In this document: in pieces, positions 1-6,488 of the stretch
Numbering within the stretch: the first letter of the stretch is position 1
Layout of the letters: every line of letters starts with the position of its first letter
Source: a bacterium
Lineage (GTDB): Bacteria > Desulfobacterota > JAPLJL01
Assembly (NCBI GenBank): GCA_028713675.1
Contig: JAQTNV010000092.1
Span: 1-8,099 of the forward strand
Reading direction: 5' to 3'
DNA: 8,099 nucleotides
The notes under the pieces: model-generated
Database searches by the model: none
Told to the model about the DNA's origin: nothing
What the model saw: only the letters and a program-made list of their open reading frames with translations
Position numbers and translations under genes: made by a program

Positions 1-1427
1 CCCCGGGCCACCACCGCCGCGTGCGAGGTCATCCCCCCGCGGGCGGTCAGGATGCCCTGGGCCGCGTTCATCCCGTGGATGTCGTCGGGAGAGGTTTCGA
101 CCCGGACCAGGATGACGTCCTTTTTATCCTTGGCCCACTGCTCCGCATCCTCAGCGTTGAAAACCACCATCCCCACCGCCGCCCCCGGGGAGGCGGGCAG
201 GCCCTTGGCGATGACATCTTTCTTCTCCTTGGGATCGAAGGCGGGATGGAGGAAGTGCGAAAGCTGGTCCGGGGTGACCCGGGCCACCGCTTCCTCCGGC
301 TTGATCAGGCCCTCGTCCGCCATCTCCACGGCGATCCGCACCGCCGCGCGGGCGGTGCGTTTGCCCCGGCGGGTCTGGAGCATCCAGAGCCGGCCGTCCT
401 CGATCGTGAACTCGATATCCTGCATGTCGCGGTAATGCTCTTCCAGTTTCAGGTAAACCCCTTCCAGTTCCTTGAAGGCCTTGGGCATCAGCTCATCCAG
501 GGACTCGGCATCGCCCGGCTGCTTCTGGGCCCGGGTGATCGGCTGGGGGGTGCGGATCCCGGCCACCACGTCCTCGCCCTGGGCGTTGGGGAGGAACTCC
601 CCGTAGAATATTTTTTCCCCGGTGGAGGGGTTGCGGGTGAAGGCCACCCCGGTGGCGCTGGAATCCCCCAGGTTGCCGAAGACCATCGACTGGACGTTCA
701 CCGCGGTTCCCCATTCGTCCGGGATCTTGTTCAGGGCGCGGTAGGTGATCGCCCGGGGGTTCTGCCAGGAGCCGAAGACCGCCCCGATCGCCCCCCAGAG
801 CTGGTCGTCGGGATTGTCCGGGAAGGAGCGGCCCGTTTCCTTTTCCACCGCGGTGCGGAGCCGTTCGATCAGGATTTCCAGGTCCTCCGGGGTGAGATCG
901 GTGTCCTTGGCCTTGCCCTTCTCTTTTTTCAAATTGGTGAGGATCTCTTCCAGGACATCGCTCTTGACCCCCATCACCACTTCCCCGTACATCTGGATGA
1001 AGCGCCGGTAGCTGTCCAGGACGAAGCGCCGGTTGCCGCTCTTCTTGGTCAGCCCCTTGATCGCGAGCCGGTTCAGCCCCAGGTTCAAAATCGTGTCCAT
1101 CATGCCCGGCATGGAAGCCCGGCCCCCGGAGCGGACCGAAACCAGGAGGGGATTGTCGGGGTCGCCGAACCTCCGCCCCAGGAGCTTTTCCATCTTCCGG
1201 AGCGCCTCTTCCACCTCCTGTCGTAAACCGGGAGGATAGGAATTCTTGTTCTGGTAGTAATAAGTGCAGACCTCGGTCGAGATCGAGAAGCCGGGGGGCA
1301 CCGGGATCCCGAGGTTGGTCATTTCCGCGAGGTTGGCCCCCTTGCCGCCCAGGAGATTCTTCATCTCGGCCTTGCCCTCAGCCTTGCCGCCGCCGAAGAA
1401 ATACACGTATTTGGTCTTGCCTGCCAT
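1..1427 (-). CDS. ppdK: Pyruvate, phosphate dikinase, N-terminal part (3' end outside window)
   Basis: PPDK interconverts pyruvate + ATP + Pi and phosphoenolpyruvate + AMP + PPi in the cytoplasm, serving gluconeogenesis or PPi-linked glycolysis. The 475 complete codons here cover the N-terminal nucleotide-binding domain and the start of the phosphohistidine domain, about half of the usual ~875-900 aa. Visible landmarks: LLGGKGANLAEM at 25-36, SVRSGGRASMPGMMDTILNLG around 97-117, SYRRFIQMYGEV at 139-150, GTAVNVQSMVFGN at 240-252, FTRNPSTGEK at 263-272, NAQGEDVVAGIRTPQPIT at 281-298, DMQDIEFTIEDG at 334-345 and LQTRRGKRT at 350-358. D337, E339 and Q351 match the known ATP-site residues. GGMTSHAAVVAR at 464-475 carries the catalytic phosphohistidine H469; T467 is the position phosphorylated by PPDK regulatory proteins in other species. 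The start at 1427 is chosen because the N-terminus then matches the family and a strong AAGGAGG lies 6 nt upstream. An in-frame ATG at 1541 would add 38 basic residues. The gene runs off the left edge. Confidence 0.97.
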   Translation of the reverse strand, partial: MAGKTKYVYFFGGGKAEGKAEMKNLLGGKGANLAEMTNLGIPVPPGFSISTEVCTYYYQNKNSYPPGLRQEVEEALRKMEKLLGRRFGDPDNPLLVSVRSGGRASMPGMMDTILNLGLNRLAIKGLTKKSGNRRFVLDSYRRFIQMYGEVVMGVKSDVLEEILTNLKKEKGKAKDTDLTPEDLEILIERLRTAVEKETGRSFPDNPDDQLWGAIGAVFGSWQNPRAITYRALNKIPDEWGTAVNVQSMVFGNLGDSSATGVAFTRNPSTGEKIFYGEFLPNAQGEDVVAGIRTPQPITRAQKQPGDAESLDELMPKAFKELEGVYLKLEEHYRDMQDIEFTIEDGRLWMLQTRRGKRTARAAVRIAVEMADEGLIKPEEAVARVTPDQLSHFLHPAFDPKEKKDVIAKGLPASPGAAVGMVVFNAEDAEQWAKDKKDVILVRVETSPDDIHGMNAAQGILTARGGMTSHAAVVAR

Positions 1428-1433
1428 CTTCTG

Positions 1434-1440
1434 CCTCCTT
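1434..1440 (-). promoter_or_regulatory. Strong Shine-Dalgarno deciding the ppdK start at 1427
   Basis: On the minus strand AAGGAGG is followed by CAGAAG and then ATG, a 6-nt spacing. It lies inside the longer open frame, where it is read as part of codons for T-R-R, and supports initiation at 1427 independently of the upstream ATG at 1541. Confidence 0.7.
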
Positions 1441-1475
1441 GTATTTTTAGCCCGGGCGACCCGGGGGTTCCGCGA

Positions 1476-1530
1476 TTTCGTTGCCGATTTCTTCGGTGAT
1501 TTCTTTGGCGCTTTCTTTGGCGCTTTCTTT
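1476..1530 (+). repeat. 12-bp tandem repeat encoding KK(A/S)P tetrapeptides
   Basis: Two perfect copies of TTTCTTTGGCGC lie at 1500-1511 and 1512-1523, followed by a partial copy at 1524-1530. More diverged 12-bp units precede them (1488-1499 TTTCTTCGGTGA, 1476-1487 TTTCGTTGCCGA). Read on the minus strand in the ppdK frame each unit gives Lys-Lys-Ala/Ser-Pro or a degraded version. The periodicity suggests expansion by replication slippage. Confidence 0.75.
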
Positions 1531-1562
1531 TTTGATTTCATTTGAATTTATCCTTTCTTTTT

Positions 1563-1619
1563 TGTAGAGGAGCCCTTCATGGGCTCCCGTCCGGGCGGCC
1601 GCGGAGGGCCGCCCCTACA
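1563..1619. repeat. 57-bp double-hairpin intergenic repeat (MITE/REP-like)
   Basis: The element is bounded by imperfect 8-bp terminal inverted repeats, TGTAGAGG (1563-1570) and CCCCTACA (1612-1619), with one mismatch. Inside are two perfect hairpins: GGAGCCC/GGGCTCC (1569-1575 with 1581-1587, loop TTCAT) and GGGCGGCC/GGCCGCCC (1593-1600 with 1607-1614, loop GCGGAG). Neither strand has a T-run directly after the hairpins, so a simple Rho-independent terminator is not supported. Its place between glyS and ppdK suggests a dispersed non-autonomous repeat that may act as an mRNA processing or stabilising structure. Membership of a repeat family cannot be shown from one copy. Confidence 0.6.
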
Positions 1620-1654
1620 TTAATAACGAAAAGAATTCAAAGAAAGAAACATAA

Positions 1655-3727
1655 TCAGGTCAAGACCAGTTTGGAAAAATCCGCGACCCGGCGGAAAATC
1701 CGGGAAATCCGGAAGAGCAGCGCCAGCCGGTTTTCCCGCAGTTCCCGGTCGGGAGCCATGACCAGAACCTTATCGAAAAATCTATCCACCGGATCCTTCA
1801 GGACCAGAAGCCGGGACAGGACCCCGGCGTAATCATTCTGCTTAAAAAAACGATCCACTTCAATTTCCAGTTTTTCGATCACCTGGTTAAGCTCTTTTTC
1901 CTCCGGTTCAGCCAGGAGCGCCGGGTTGACTTCGGCTTTCTGAAAATCGCCAAGAATATTGACCGCGCGCTTGCAGGCGCTGGCCAGTTTTTCGAATTCG
2001 GGGCGGGTCCGGTACTCGGAAAGCGCCGCGAGCCGGAGCTTGGCGTCGCAGGGATCGTCCGACCCGGCCGCGAGAACCGCGTCCACCGAATCGTAAGCCG
2101 CCCCCGAAGCCAGGAACAGCCCCCGGAGCCGGGTCTGGAAATAACTGAGAATCTCCGCCTTCACCTCGGGCTCGGAAAAGCGCGCCGCCCCGGAGAGATT
2201 CTTCAGGGCCTCGCTGAAGAGCTCGGACAACGGGAGGAAAATCTCCCGGCCCAGGAGAATATTCAGGATCGCCAGGGTGTGCCGGCGGGTCCCGAAGGGA
2301 TCGGCCTCACCCGAGGGCTTGATCCCGACCGCCAGGAAACCGGCGATCGTATCCGCCCGGTCGGCCAGGCCCACCAGGATCCCGGTCCGGGATTCGGGCA
2401 GGCGGTCTTCGGCAAAACGCGGGAGGTAATGCTCGAAGATCGCCCGGGCCACCTCCGGGTCCTCCCCCTGCTTCCGGGCGTATTCCGAACCCATCACCCC
2501 CTGCAATTCGGGGAATTCCCCCACCATCTCGCTGACCAGGTCGGCCTTGGCCAGGAAGGCCGCGCGCGGAACCCGTTTCTCTTCTTCCGGCCAGAGCCGG
2601 CGGGCTAAAAAGATCGCCAGATTGGTGGATCTCTCCACCTTGGCCGCGGCCGTGCCCAGGCGCGAATGGAAAACCACCCCTTCCAGACGCTTGGCCCGTT
2701 CGGCCAGGGGAATCTCCAGGTCCTTCTTATAGAAGAAATTGGCGTCGTATAGGCGGGCTCGCATCACCCGCTCGTAACCGTTGATCGCCGGTTTGAGATC
2801 CCTGGGAACGTTGTTCAGGACCGCGATGAAGCGCGGGAGGAGGGTGCCGTCGGGCTTTTCCACCGCGAAGCAACGCTCATGATTTTCCAGGGCCGCGATG
2901 ATTACTTCCCGGGGCAGGCGGGTGAACTCCGCGGAAAATTCCCCGACGATCACCTGGGGGTATTCCACCAGATTGGCCACTTCCCGAATAAGCTTTGGGC
3001 GTACCACCGCGCGCCCCCCGGCCTTGGTGGCTGCCTCTTCCACCCCCCGCTTGACCATTTCCATCCGCTCAGCCGGGTCGATGATCACGGAGGCCGACGG
3101 GGCCCAGGCAAAATATTCCGCGGGATTCCGGATCTCTTTCTCGGCGGGGGACAGGAAACGGTGGCCCCGCGTCTTCCGGCCCGCCGCGAGCGTCCCGACC
3201 GAGACCGGCAGGACCTCTTCGCCAAAAAGCGCGAGGATCCAGTGGATCGGGCGGACAAAGGCCGACTTTTCCTCCGCCCAGCGCATAGTCTTCGGGAAGG
3301 GAATGCCCGGGATCGTCCGGGAGATGATTTCGCCGATGATCGGGGCCGCGGGTTTTCCCCCTTCTTTCTTCTTCATCGCCAGGTATTTTCCCTTTGCGGT
3401 ATCGACGGTGATCAGGTCCTTGACCTCCACACCCTGCGATTTCGCAAATCCAAGCGCCGCCTTGGTGGGCTTGCCTTCCGCGTCGAAAGCCGCCGTCAAG
3501 GCGGGTCCGGTTTTCTCCGTCTCCTTGGATATCTGGTTCTCAACAAGGTCCAAGCCCCTTAGTATCATCCGCCGGGGGGTCCCATAGGTTTTAATATCGG
3601 AATAACTGATCAAGGCCTGAAAGAGTTCTTCCTTTACTTTCAGTGCCCAGGCGGAAAGTGCCGGAGCCAGGTAGGCCGCCGGGATCTCTTCAGTGCCGAT
3701 TTCTATCAGAAGTTCTCTCGTTGCCAT
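1655..3727 (-). CDS. glyS: Glycyl-tRNA synthetase beta subunit
   Basis: This is the beta subunit of the bacterial alpha2beta2 glycyl-tRNA synthetase; with GlyQ it charges tRNA-Gly in the cytoplasm. At 690 aa it is full length (family about 680-700). The N-terminus ELLIEIGTEEIPAAYL (5-20) is the family signature. Others: TMRWAEEKSAFVRPIHWILA (147-166), ALENHERCFAVE (279-290), RVMRARLYDANFFYKKD (320-336), FHSRLGT (353-359), KADLVSEMVGEFPELQGVMG (394-413), GLADRADTIAGF (453-464) and DPFGTRRHTL (476-485). The C-terminal tRNA-binding (DALR-like) domain includes DRFFDKVLVMAPD (648-660). The start at 3727 is the only ATG that gives the family N-terminus; the frame is closed by TGA at 3766-3764 and no other start lies between. 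No clear Shine-Dalgarno precedes it. glyQ, usually adjacent, is not next to it here: the upstream neighbour is a divergent ligase. ppdK follows on the same strand, probably in the same transcript. Confidence 0.98.
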   Translation of the reverse strand: MATRELLIEIGTEEIPAAYLAPALSAWALKVKEELFQALISYSDIKTYGTPRRMILRGLDLVENQISKETEKTGPALTAAFDAEGKPTKAALGFAKSQGVEVKDLITVDTAKGKYLAMKKKEGGKPAAPIIGEIISRTIPGIPFPKTMRWAEEKSAFVRPIHWILALFGEEVLPVSVGTLAAGRKTRGHRFLSPAEKEIRNPAEYFAWAPSASVIIDPAERMEMVKRGVEEAATKAGGRAVVRPKLIREVANLVEYPQVIVGEFSAEFTRLPREVIIAALENHERCFAVEKPDGTLLPRFIAVLNNVPRDLKPAINGYERVMRARLYDANFFYKKDLEIPLAERAKRLEGVVFHSRLGTAAAKVERSTNLAIFLARRLWPEEEKRVPRAAFLAKADLVSEMVGEFPELQGVMGSEYARKQGEDPEVARAIFEHYLPRFAEDRLPESRTGILVGLADRADTIAGFLAVGIKPSGEADPFGTRRHTLAILNILLGREIFLPLSELFSEALKNLSGAARFSEPEVKAEILSYFQTRLRGLFLASGAAYDSVDAVLAAGSDDPCDAKLRLAALSEYRTRPEFEKLASACKRAVNILGDFQKAEVNPALLAEPEEKELNQVIEKLEIEVDRFFKQNDYAGVLSRLLVLKDPVDRFFDKVLVMAPDRELRENRLALLFRISRIFRRVADFSKLVLT

Positions 3728-3740
3728 GATCGAAGCATCA

Positions 3741-3767
3741 AGTATACATAAGTTAGATAAAATTCAA
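3741..3767 (-). promoter_or_regulatory. Possible glyS promoter
   Basis: On the minus strand a TATACT (3746-3741) is preceded by TTGAAT (3767-3762) with a 15-nt spacer, shorter than the usual 17. If used, transcription would begin only a few bases before the ATG at 3727, giving a nearly leaderless mRNA, which would agree with the missing Shine-Dalgarno. This is a motif match only. Confidence 0.25.
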
Positions 3768-3850
3768 TTCCTTTCCTTATCTATACCATTTTGACCGTAA
3801 TGAATATAATTCACCTTTAATTTATAAAAAAGGGGAAATACATTCCAAAT

Positions 3851-3881
3851 TTGAATTTTTTTATCAGCCGATATATATAAT
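3851..3881 (+). promoter_or_regulatory. Candidate sigma-70 promoter of the acyl-CoA ligase
   Basis: TTGAAT at 3851-3856 can serve as the -35 box. The -10 may be TATATA at 3874-3879 (17-nt spacer) or TATAAT at 3876-3881 (19-nt spacer). The start codon follows about 32 nt downstream, leaving room for the ribosome site. Confidence 0.45.
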
Positions 3882-3897
3882 TGGTACACGAAATATC

Positions 3898-3903
3898 AGG
3901 AGG
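3898..3903 (+). promoter_or_regulatory. Shine-Dalgarno of the acyl-CoA ligase
   Basis: AGGAGG lies 9 nt before ATG 3913 and decides the start. The alternative ATG at 3955 (codon 15) has no comparable site upstream. Confidence 0.75.
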
Positions 3904-3912
3904 AGAAATTTC

Positions 3913-5586
3913 ATGCTGAAAAAAATCCGTTTCGCCCTGAGCAGAAACCTGACCATGGCCAATCTCCAAGAACGCCTGGCCGAGGTCTACGACGAAGAGC
4001 TGTACACGATTCACCTGGAGGAACCGCTCCGGTACCATTCCCTGAACGGCGACCAGCTGAACCAGCGGATGGGGCGGGAGTTCATCAACCGCGTCTGCCA
4101 TTCCCTGACCGGGCCGCTGGGGGTGAAGCCCGGGGAACCCGTGGCGGTCTGCACCTCCAACAACGTCGACCTTTACATGATCCTCGCCGCCGTCATGCGG
4201 ATCGGGGCGGTCGCCGTCCCGCTCAACTACATGCTCAAGGGACGGGAAATGCGCTATATCCTGGAAAACTCCGGGGCCCGGACCATGATCACCGATAATT
4301 ACGTGTTCGACAGCAACATCCGGGAAAAGGACCGGATCCCTTCAATCAGCAAGTGGGTCATGGCCGAGCCGGAAGCCGAAACCCGGGAGGGCTTCATCTC
4401 GCTCGACCGCCTCACCCGGGAAAGCTCGCCGGAGTGGAAGACGATCAACCTCGACCCGGACCAGCCGGTGGGGATCTTCTACACCTCCGGGACCACCGGT
4501 TTCCCCAAGGGCTCCATGACCACCAGCCGCAACATCCTCACCACCCAGAAAATCGCGGCGGCGGTCCTCCCGGCCGGCACGCGGGATCTGGGGATCATGT
4601 CCCTGCCCCTGGCCCACATCATGGGCTTCGCGGTCGCCACCATCGGGATCTGCACCGGGATCCGGGGGTATTTCATGCGCTTTTTCAACCCCCAGCGGGT
4701 CCTGGAGGCGATCGAAAAGCAGAAAGCCACCCATTTCGTCGGCGTCCCCGCCATGTACGCCATGCTCCTCCAGTACGAACCGGAAAAGCACGATCTTTCC
4801 TCCATGAAGTTCTGGTCGAGCTCCGCCGACGCCATGCCCCTGGAACACATCCAGATTTTCCGCCGCTTCGGCTCGTTCCTGAAACTGGGCCCGTTCAAGA
4901 CCAGGGCGGTGTTCGCCGAGGCCTACGGGATGGTGGAGCTGAACGGCACCTGCGCCCTGAAGATCGCCTTCCCGGGCATCAACTACCCGCGGGGGGCCGT
5001 CGGCTTCCCGGTCCGGCCCACGAAAATCAGGATCGTGGATGAAAACGGAAAGGGGGTCCCGAAGGGCGAGGTGGGCGAGCTGGCGGTCAAGGGCCCGGGG
5101 GTAACCCCGGGATACTGGAACAACCCGGAGGCCACCCGCGAGTGCCTGACCCCCGAGGGTTTCTTCCGGACCGGGGACATGGCCCGCCGGGGCCGGTTCG
5201 GGATGCTTTACTTCGTGGACCGGAAGAAAGACGTGATCAAGAGCGGGGGTTATTCGATCTTTTCCGTGGAGGTCGAGGAAGAGATCCTGAGGAACCCCAA
5301 AGTGGCCGAGGTCGCGGTCATCGGGGTGCCCCACCCCACCAAGAAGGAGATGCCGATCGCCATCGTCAGCCTGAAGCCCGATACCGAAGCCACCCCGGAG
5401 GAACTCATCGCCTGGTGCAAAGAACACCTGGCCGCCTACCGGGCGCCCCGGGAGATCAAGATCATCCCCGCCGCGGACATGCCCTACGGGATGACACTCA
5501 AGGTCCAGAAGAAAGACCTCAAGGCCCGCTATATTTCGGAATATGAGAAACGCTCGCCGGAAGATTGGAAGAAAAAAGGGGGCTGA
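3913..5586 (+). CDS. Class I adenylate-forming acyl-CoA ligase (AMP-binding)
   Basis: The 557-aa protein is a complete member of the acyl/aryl-CoA synthetase (ANL) superfamily, which activates a carboxylate with ATP to an acyl-AMP and then transfers it to CoA. Core motifs: A3 P-loop YTSGTTGFPKG (190-200), A5 AYGMVE (337-342), GELAVKGPGVTPGYWNNPE (388-406), A7 FFRTGD (417-422), hinge and A8 DRKKDVIKSGGYSIFSVEVE (436-455), and A10 MTLKVQKKDL (527-536). K530 aligns with the catalytic lysine, but the usual Gly before it is Leu (T-L-K instead of T/S-G-K). No signal peptide or membrane segment is evident, so it is probably cytoplasmic. N-terminal residues RYHSLNGDQL (40-49) match the usual 'sYgEL'-type entry region. 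The substrate (long-chain fatty, aryl or dicarboxylic acid) cannot be read from sequence. It appears to be a single-gene unit, with no beta-oxidation or polyketide genes beside it. It ends in a GGGGG-ctgaa-CCCCC hairpin that overlaps the stop codon. Confidence 0.93.
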   Translation: MLKKIRFALSRNLTMANLQERLAEVYDEELYTIHLEEPLRYHSLNGDQLNQRMGREFINRVCHSLTGPLGVKPGEPVAVCTSNNVDLYMILAAVMRIGAVAVPLNYMLKGREMRYILENSGARTMITDNYVFDSNIREKDRIPSISKWVMAEPEAETREGFISLDRLTRESSPEWKTINLDPDQPVGIFYTSGTTGFPKGSMTTSRNILTTQKIAAAVLPAGTRDLGIMSLPLAHIMGFAVATIGICTGIRGYFMRFFNPQRVLEAIEKQKATHFVGVPAMYAMLLQYEPEKHDLSSMKFWSSSADAMPLEHIQIFRRFGSFLKLGPFKTRAVFAEAYGMVELNGTCALKIAFPGINYPRGAVGFPVRPTKIRIVDENGKGVPKGEVGELAVKGPGVTPGYWNNPEATRECLTPEGFFRTGDMARRGRFGMLYFVDRKKDVIKSGGYSIFSVEVEEEILRNPKVAEVAVIGVPHPTKKEMPIAIVSLKPDTEATPEELIAWCKEHLAAYRAPREIKIIPAADMPYGMTLKVQKKDLKARYISEYEKRSPEDWKKKGG

Positions 5587-5592
5587 ACCCCC
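5578..5592 (+). other. Hairpin overlapping the ligase stop codon
   Basis: GGGGG (5578-5582) and CCCCC (5588-5592) can pair around CTGAA, which contains the TGA stop. A second GC-rich inverted repeat, GGGG (5593-5596) with CCCC (5605-5608), follows directly. There is no T-run after either, so it is only a weak candidate for transcription termination. Confidence 0.3.
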
Positions 5593-5758
5593 GGGGACGG
5601 CCGGCCCCTGATTAAAAAATGGCGGGTTACCCATTCGGGCCCTCGTCCCGAGCACCCTCAGGGTCCGAGGGAAAGCCCGCGTCTGCCGTTCCGGTCTCTT
5701 GGGTTTATTGTTATTAGGGGTTTTTCCGGTTACCGGTTTTCGGCTACCTGCTGCCTGC
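5587..5758. other. Convergent intergenic stretch between the ligase and the 191-aa gene
   Basis: It contains the structured repeat at 5621-5680, a T-rich stretch around 5704-5727 and a short palindrome CCGGT-T-ACCGG (5727-5737). No gene or canonical terminator with a U-tail was found for either converging gene. Confidence 0.55.
5621..5680. repeat. Structured GC-rich intergenic element
   Basis: An outer stem GCGGG (5622-5626) with CCCGC (5676-5680) encloses several shorter inverted repeats: TCGGG (5635-5639) with CCCGA (5647-5651), ACCC (5654-5657) with GGGT (5661-5664), and an alternative pairing CCCTCG (5640-5645) with CGAGGG (5666-5671). The two inner folds exclude each other. It could be a dispersed intergenic repeat or a structured 3'-UTR. 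No known RNA family is recognised. Confidence 0.4.
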
Positions 5759-6334
5759 TTATTCCCAATTCGCTTCGAAAATCACGGTTTTTTTATCGTT
5801 CTCGACCATTTCCGAAAAATTCACCCGGCAGTTTTTCCCCCCGGCCAGCTCGATATATTTTTCCAGGAACCCGCTGATGATGAAATAAAAAACCATCGCC
5901 GCGGAATTGTCGGAAGCCTGGGTCAGCTTGAGCTTGGCGTTCCGCCCTTCCAGGGAAATCAGCTCAAAATGGGAATGCGAAAAAAAGGTCTTGGAGACCA
6001 TGGTGAACGTTCTCACCGCGGAGGGCAGGTCTGTATTCGCGGTGGAAAGAACATCCTTGTAGGTGCCGGTTAAAAGCTGGATCCCCATGACCTTGCCCCA
6101 TTCCCGGGCGTTCTTGGGCTTCTTCTCGCCGAAGACCTCGTAGCAGGCCCGGAGACAGTGCCAGAAGGTATCCATCGGATACCAGCCGGAGGGGAAAATC
6201 CGCTGGGAGATGATTTTCCTGTCTTCGTTGCTGAGGTAGCGGTTGAGGCGCTCGTCCTTCGTACCGCGGATGATCTTGACGAAAATCAGGAAAATGCTTC
6301 CCTTTACTTTTATTTCCGGATTGTTCTCTGTCAT
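5759..6334 (-). CDS. Uncharacterised 191-aa protein, DUF2378/TIGR02265-like
   Basis: No function can be assigned. The layout resembles a family of ~190-aa bacterial proteins (DUF2378/TIGR02265 style, possibly related to V4R/heme-NO-binding-like folds): an opening KVKGSIF (9-15), a charged helix ending in ERLNRYLSNEDRKIISQ (28-44), then the conserved-looking FPSGWYPMDTFWHCL (47-61), GKVMGIQLLTGTYKDVL (80-96), a beta-rich C-terminal half with two short hydrophobic segments (VFYFIISGFLEKY, 148-160), and a closing strand FEANWE (186-191). There is no signal peptide; C60, C64 and C169 are the only cysteines. The start at 6334 is the first ATG and gives the family-like N-terminus, though no Shine-Dalgarno is clear. 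Codons are less GC-biased than those of glyS or the ligase. It is divergent from the transporter gene across a region with DnaA-box-like repeats. The family link is from pattern memory and needs a profile search. Confidence 0.75.
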   Translation of the reverse strand: MTENNPEIKVKGSIFLIFVKIIRGTKDERLNRYLSNEDRKIISQRIFPSGWYPMDTFWHCLRACYEVFGEKKPKNAREWGKVMGIQLLTGTYKDVLSTANTDLPSAVRTFTMVSKTFFSHSHFELISLEGRNAKLKLTQASDNSAAMVFYFIISGFLEKYIELAGGKNCRVNFSEMVENDKKTVIFEANWE

Positions 6335-6440
6335 TGGCGTTCAGGCAAAAGAAAGAATAAGCTTAGAACTTCAATACTACATTTTCACTTTTTTTTCAAA
6401 TATTACGGGCATTTTTCCGAAGCCGGGCAATTAAACGCCG

Positions 6441-6488
6441 GGTTTTCCACAGACTTTGTGGAATACCTGTGGAATAACCTGTGAGTAA
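6441..6488. repeat. Cluster of DnaA-box-like repeats
   Basis: TTTTCCACA at 6443-6451 fits the DnaA-box consensus TTWTNCACA. It is followed by three opposite-strand near matches (8 of 9 to TGTGNAWAA): TGTGGAATA at 6457-6465, TGTGGAATA at 6468-6476 and TGTGAGTAA at 6480-6488, spaced 11 and 12 bp apart. The first two elements form an 11-bp inverted repeat (6441-6451 with 6457-6467, one mismatch) around a 5-base centre. This could be a DnaA-responsive control site, an accessory replication element or an operator for another regulator. Confidence 0.5.

Larger units (their letters stand above)
1428..1541 (-). other. In-frame lysine-rich N-terminal extension of ppdK (alternative start at 1541)
   Basis: The ppdK frame stays open upstream of its standard ATG to another ATG at 1541, followed upstream by an in-frame TAA at 1550-1548. 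The 38 added codons encode 13 Lys and 5 Arg with no Asp or Glu, including KKAPKKAPKKSPKKSATK, similar in style to histone H1-like or AlgP-like basic tails. An AAGGA (within AAAGAAAGGA, 1560-1551) sits 9 nt upstream of the ATG, so this start also has a plausible ribosome site. Either PPDK is made in two forms, or only one start is used. The family rarely needs this segment and the internal start has the better Shine-Dalgarno, so production of the long form is inference. Confidence 0.45.
3728..3912. other. AT-rich divergent intergenic region
   Basis: These 185 bases separate divergent glyS and the acyl-CoA ligase and are far richer in A+T than the flanking genes. They contain candidate promoters in both directions and an inverted repeat TGAAT-ATA-ATTCA (3801-3813) near the middle that could be an operator. 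No coding sequence, tRNA or riboswitch was recognised. Confidence 0.6.

Noticed and set aside
21-1226. 401-codon open frame on the + strand opposite ppdK
   Set aside because: It is the antisense shadow of a clearly identified PPDK in GC-rich DNA; the translation is rich in Gly, Pro, Arg and His with no family features.
1563-1619. Rho-independent terminator for glyS
   Set aside because: The hairpins are strong, but on the minus strand they are followed by an A-rich rather than a T-rich stretch.
2879-3587. Two overlapping + strand frames (about 227-229 codons) opposite glyS
   Set aside because: Shadows of the glyS coding sequence, without ribosome sites or recognisable domains.
3791-3810. Promoter formed by TTGACC (3791-3796) and TATAAT (3805-3810) on the + strand
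   Set aside because: The spacer is only 8 nt, incompatible with sigma-70 recognition.
4342-5655. 437-codon open frame on the - strand opposite the acyl-CoA ligase
   Set aside because: The sense strand encodes all adenylate-forming motifs; the antisense product is low-complexity and arises from GC-biased codons.
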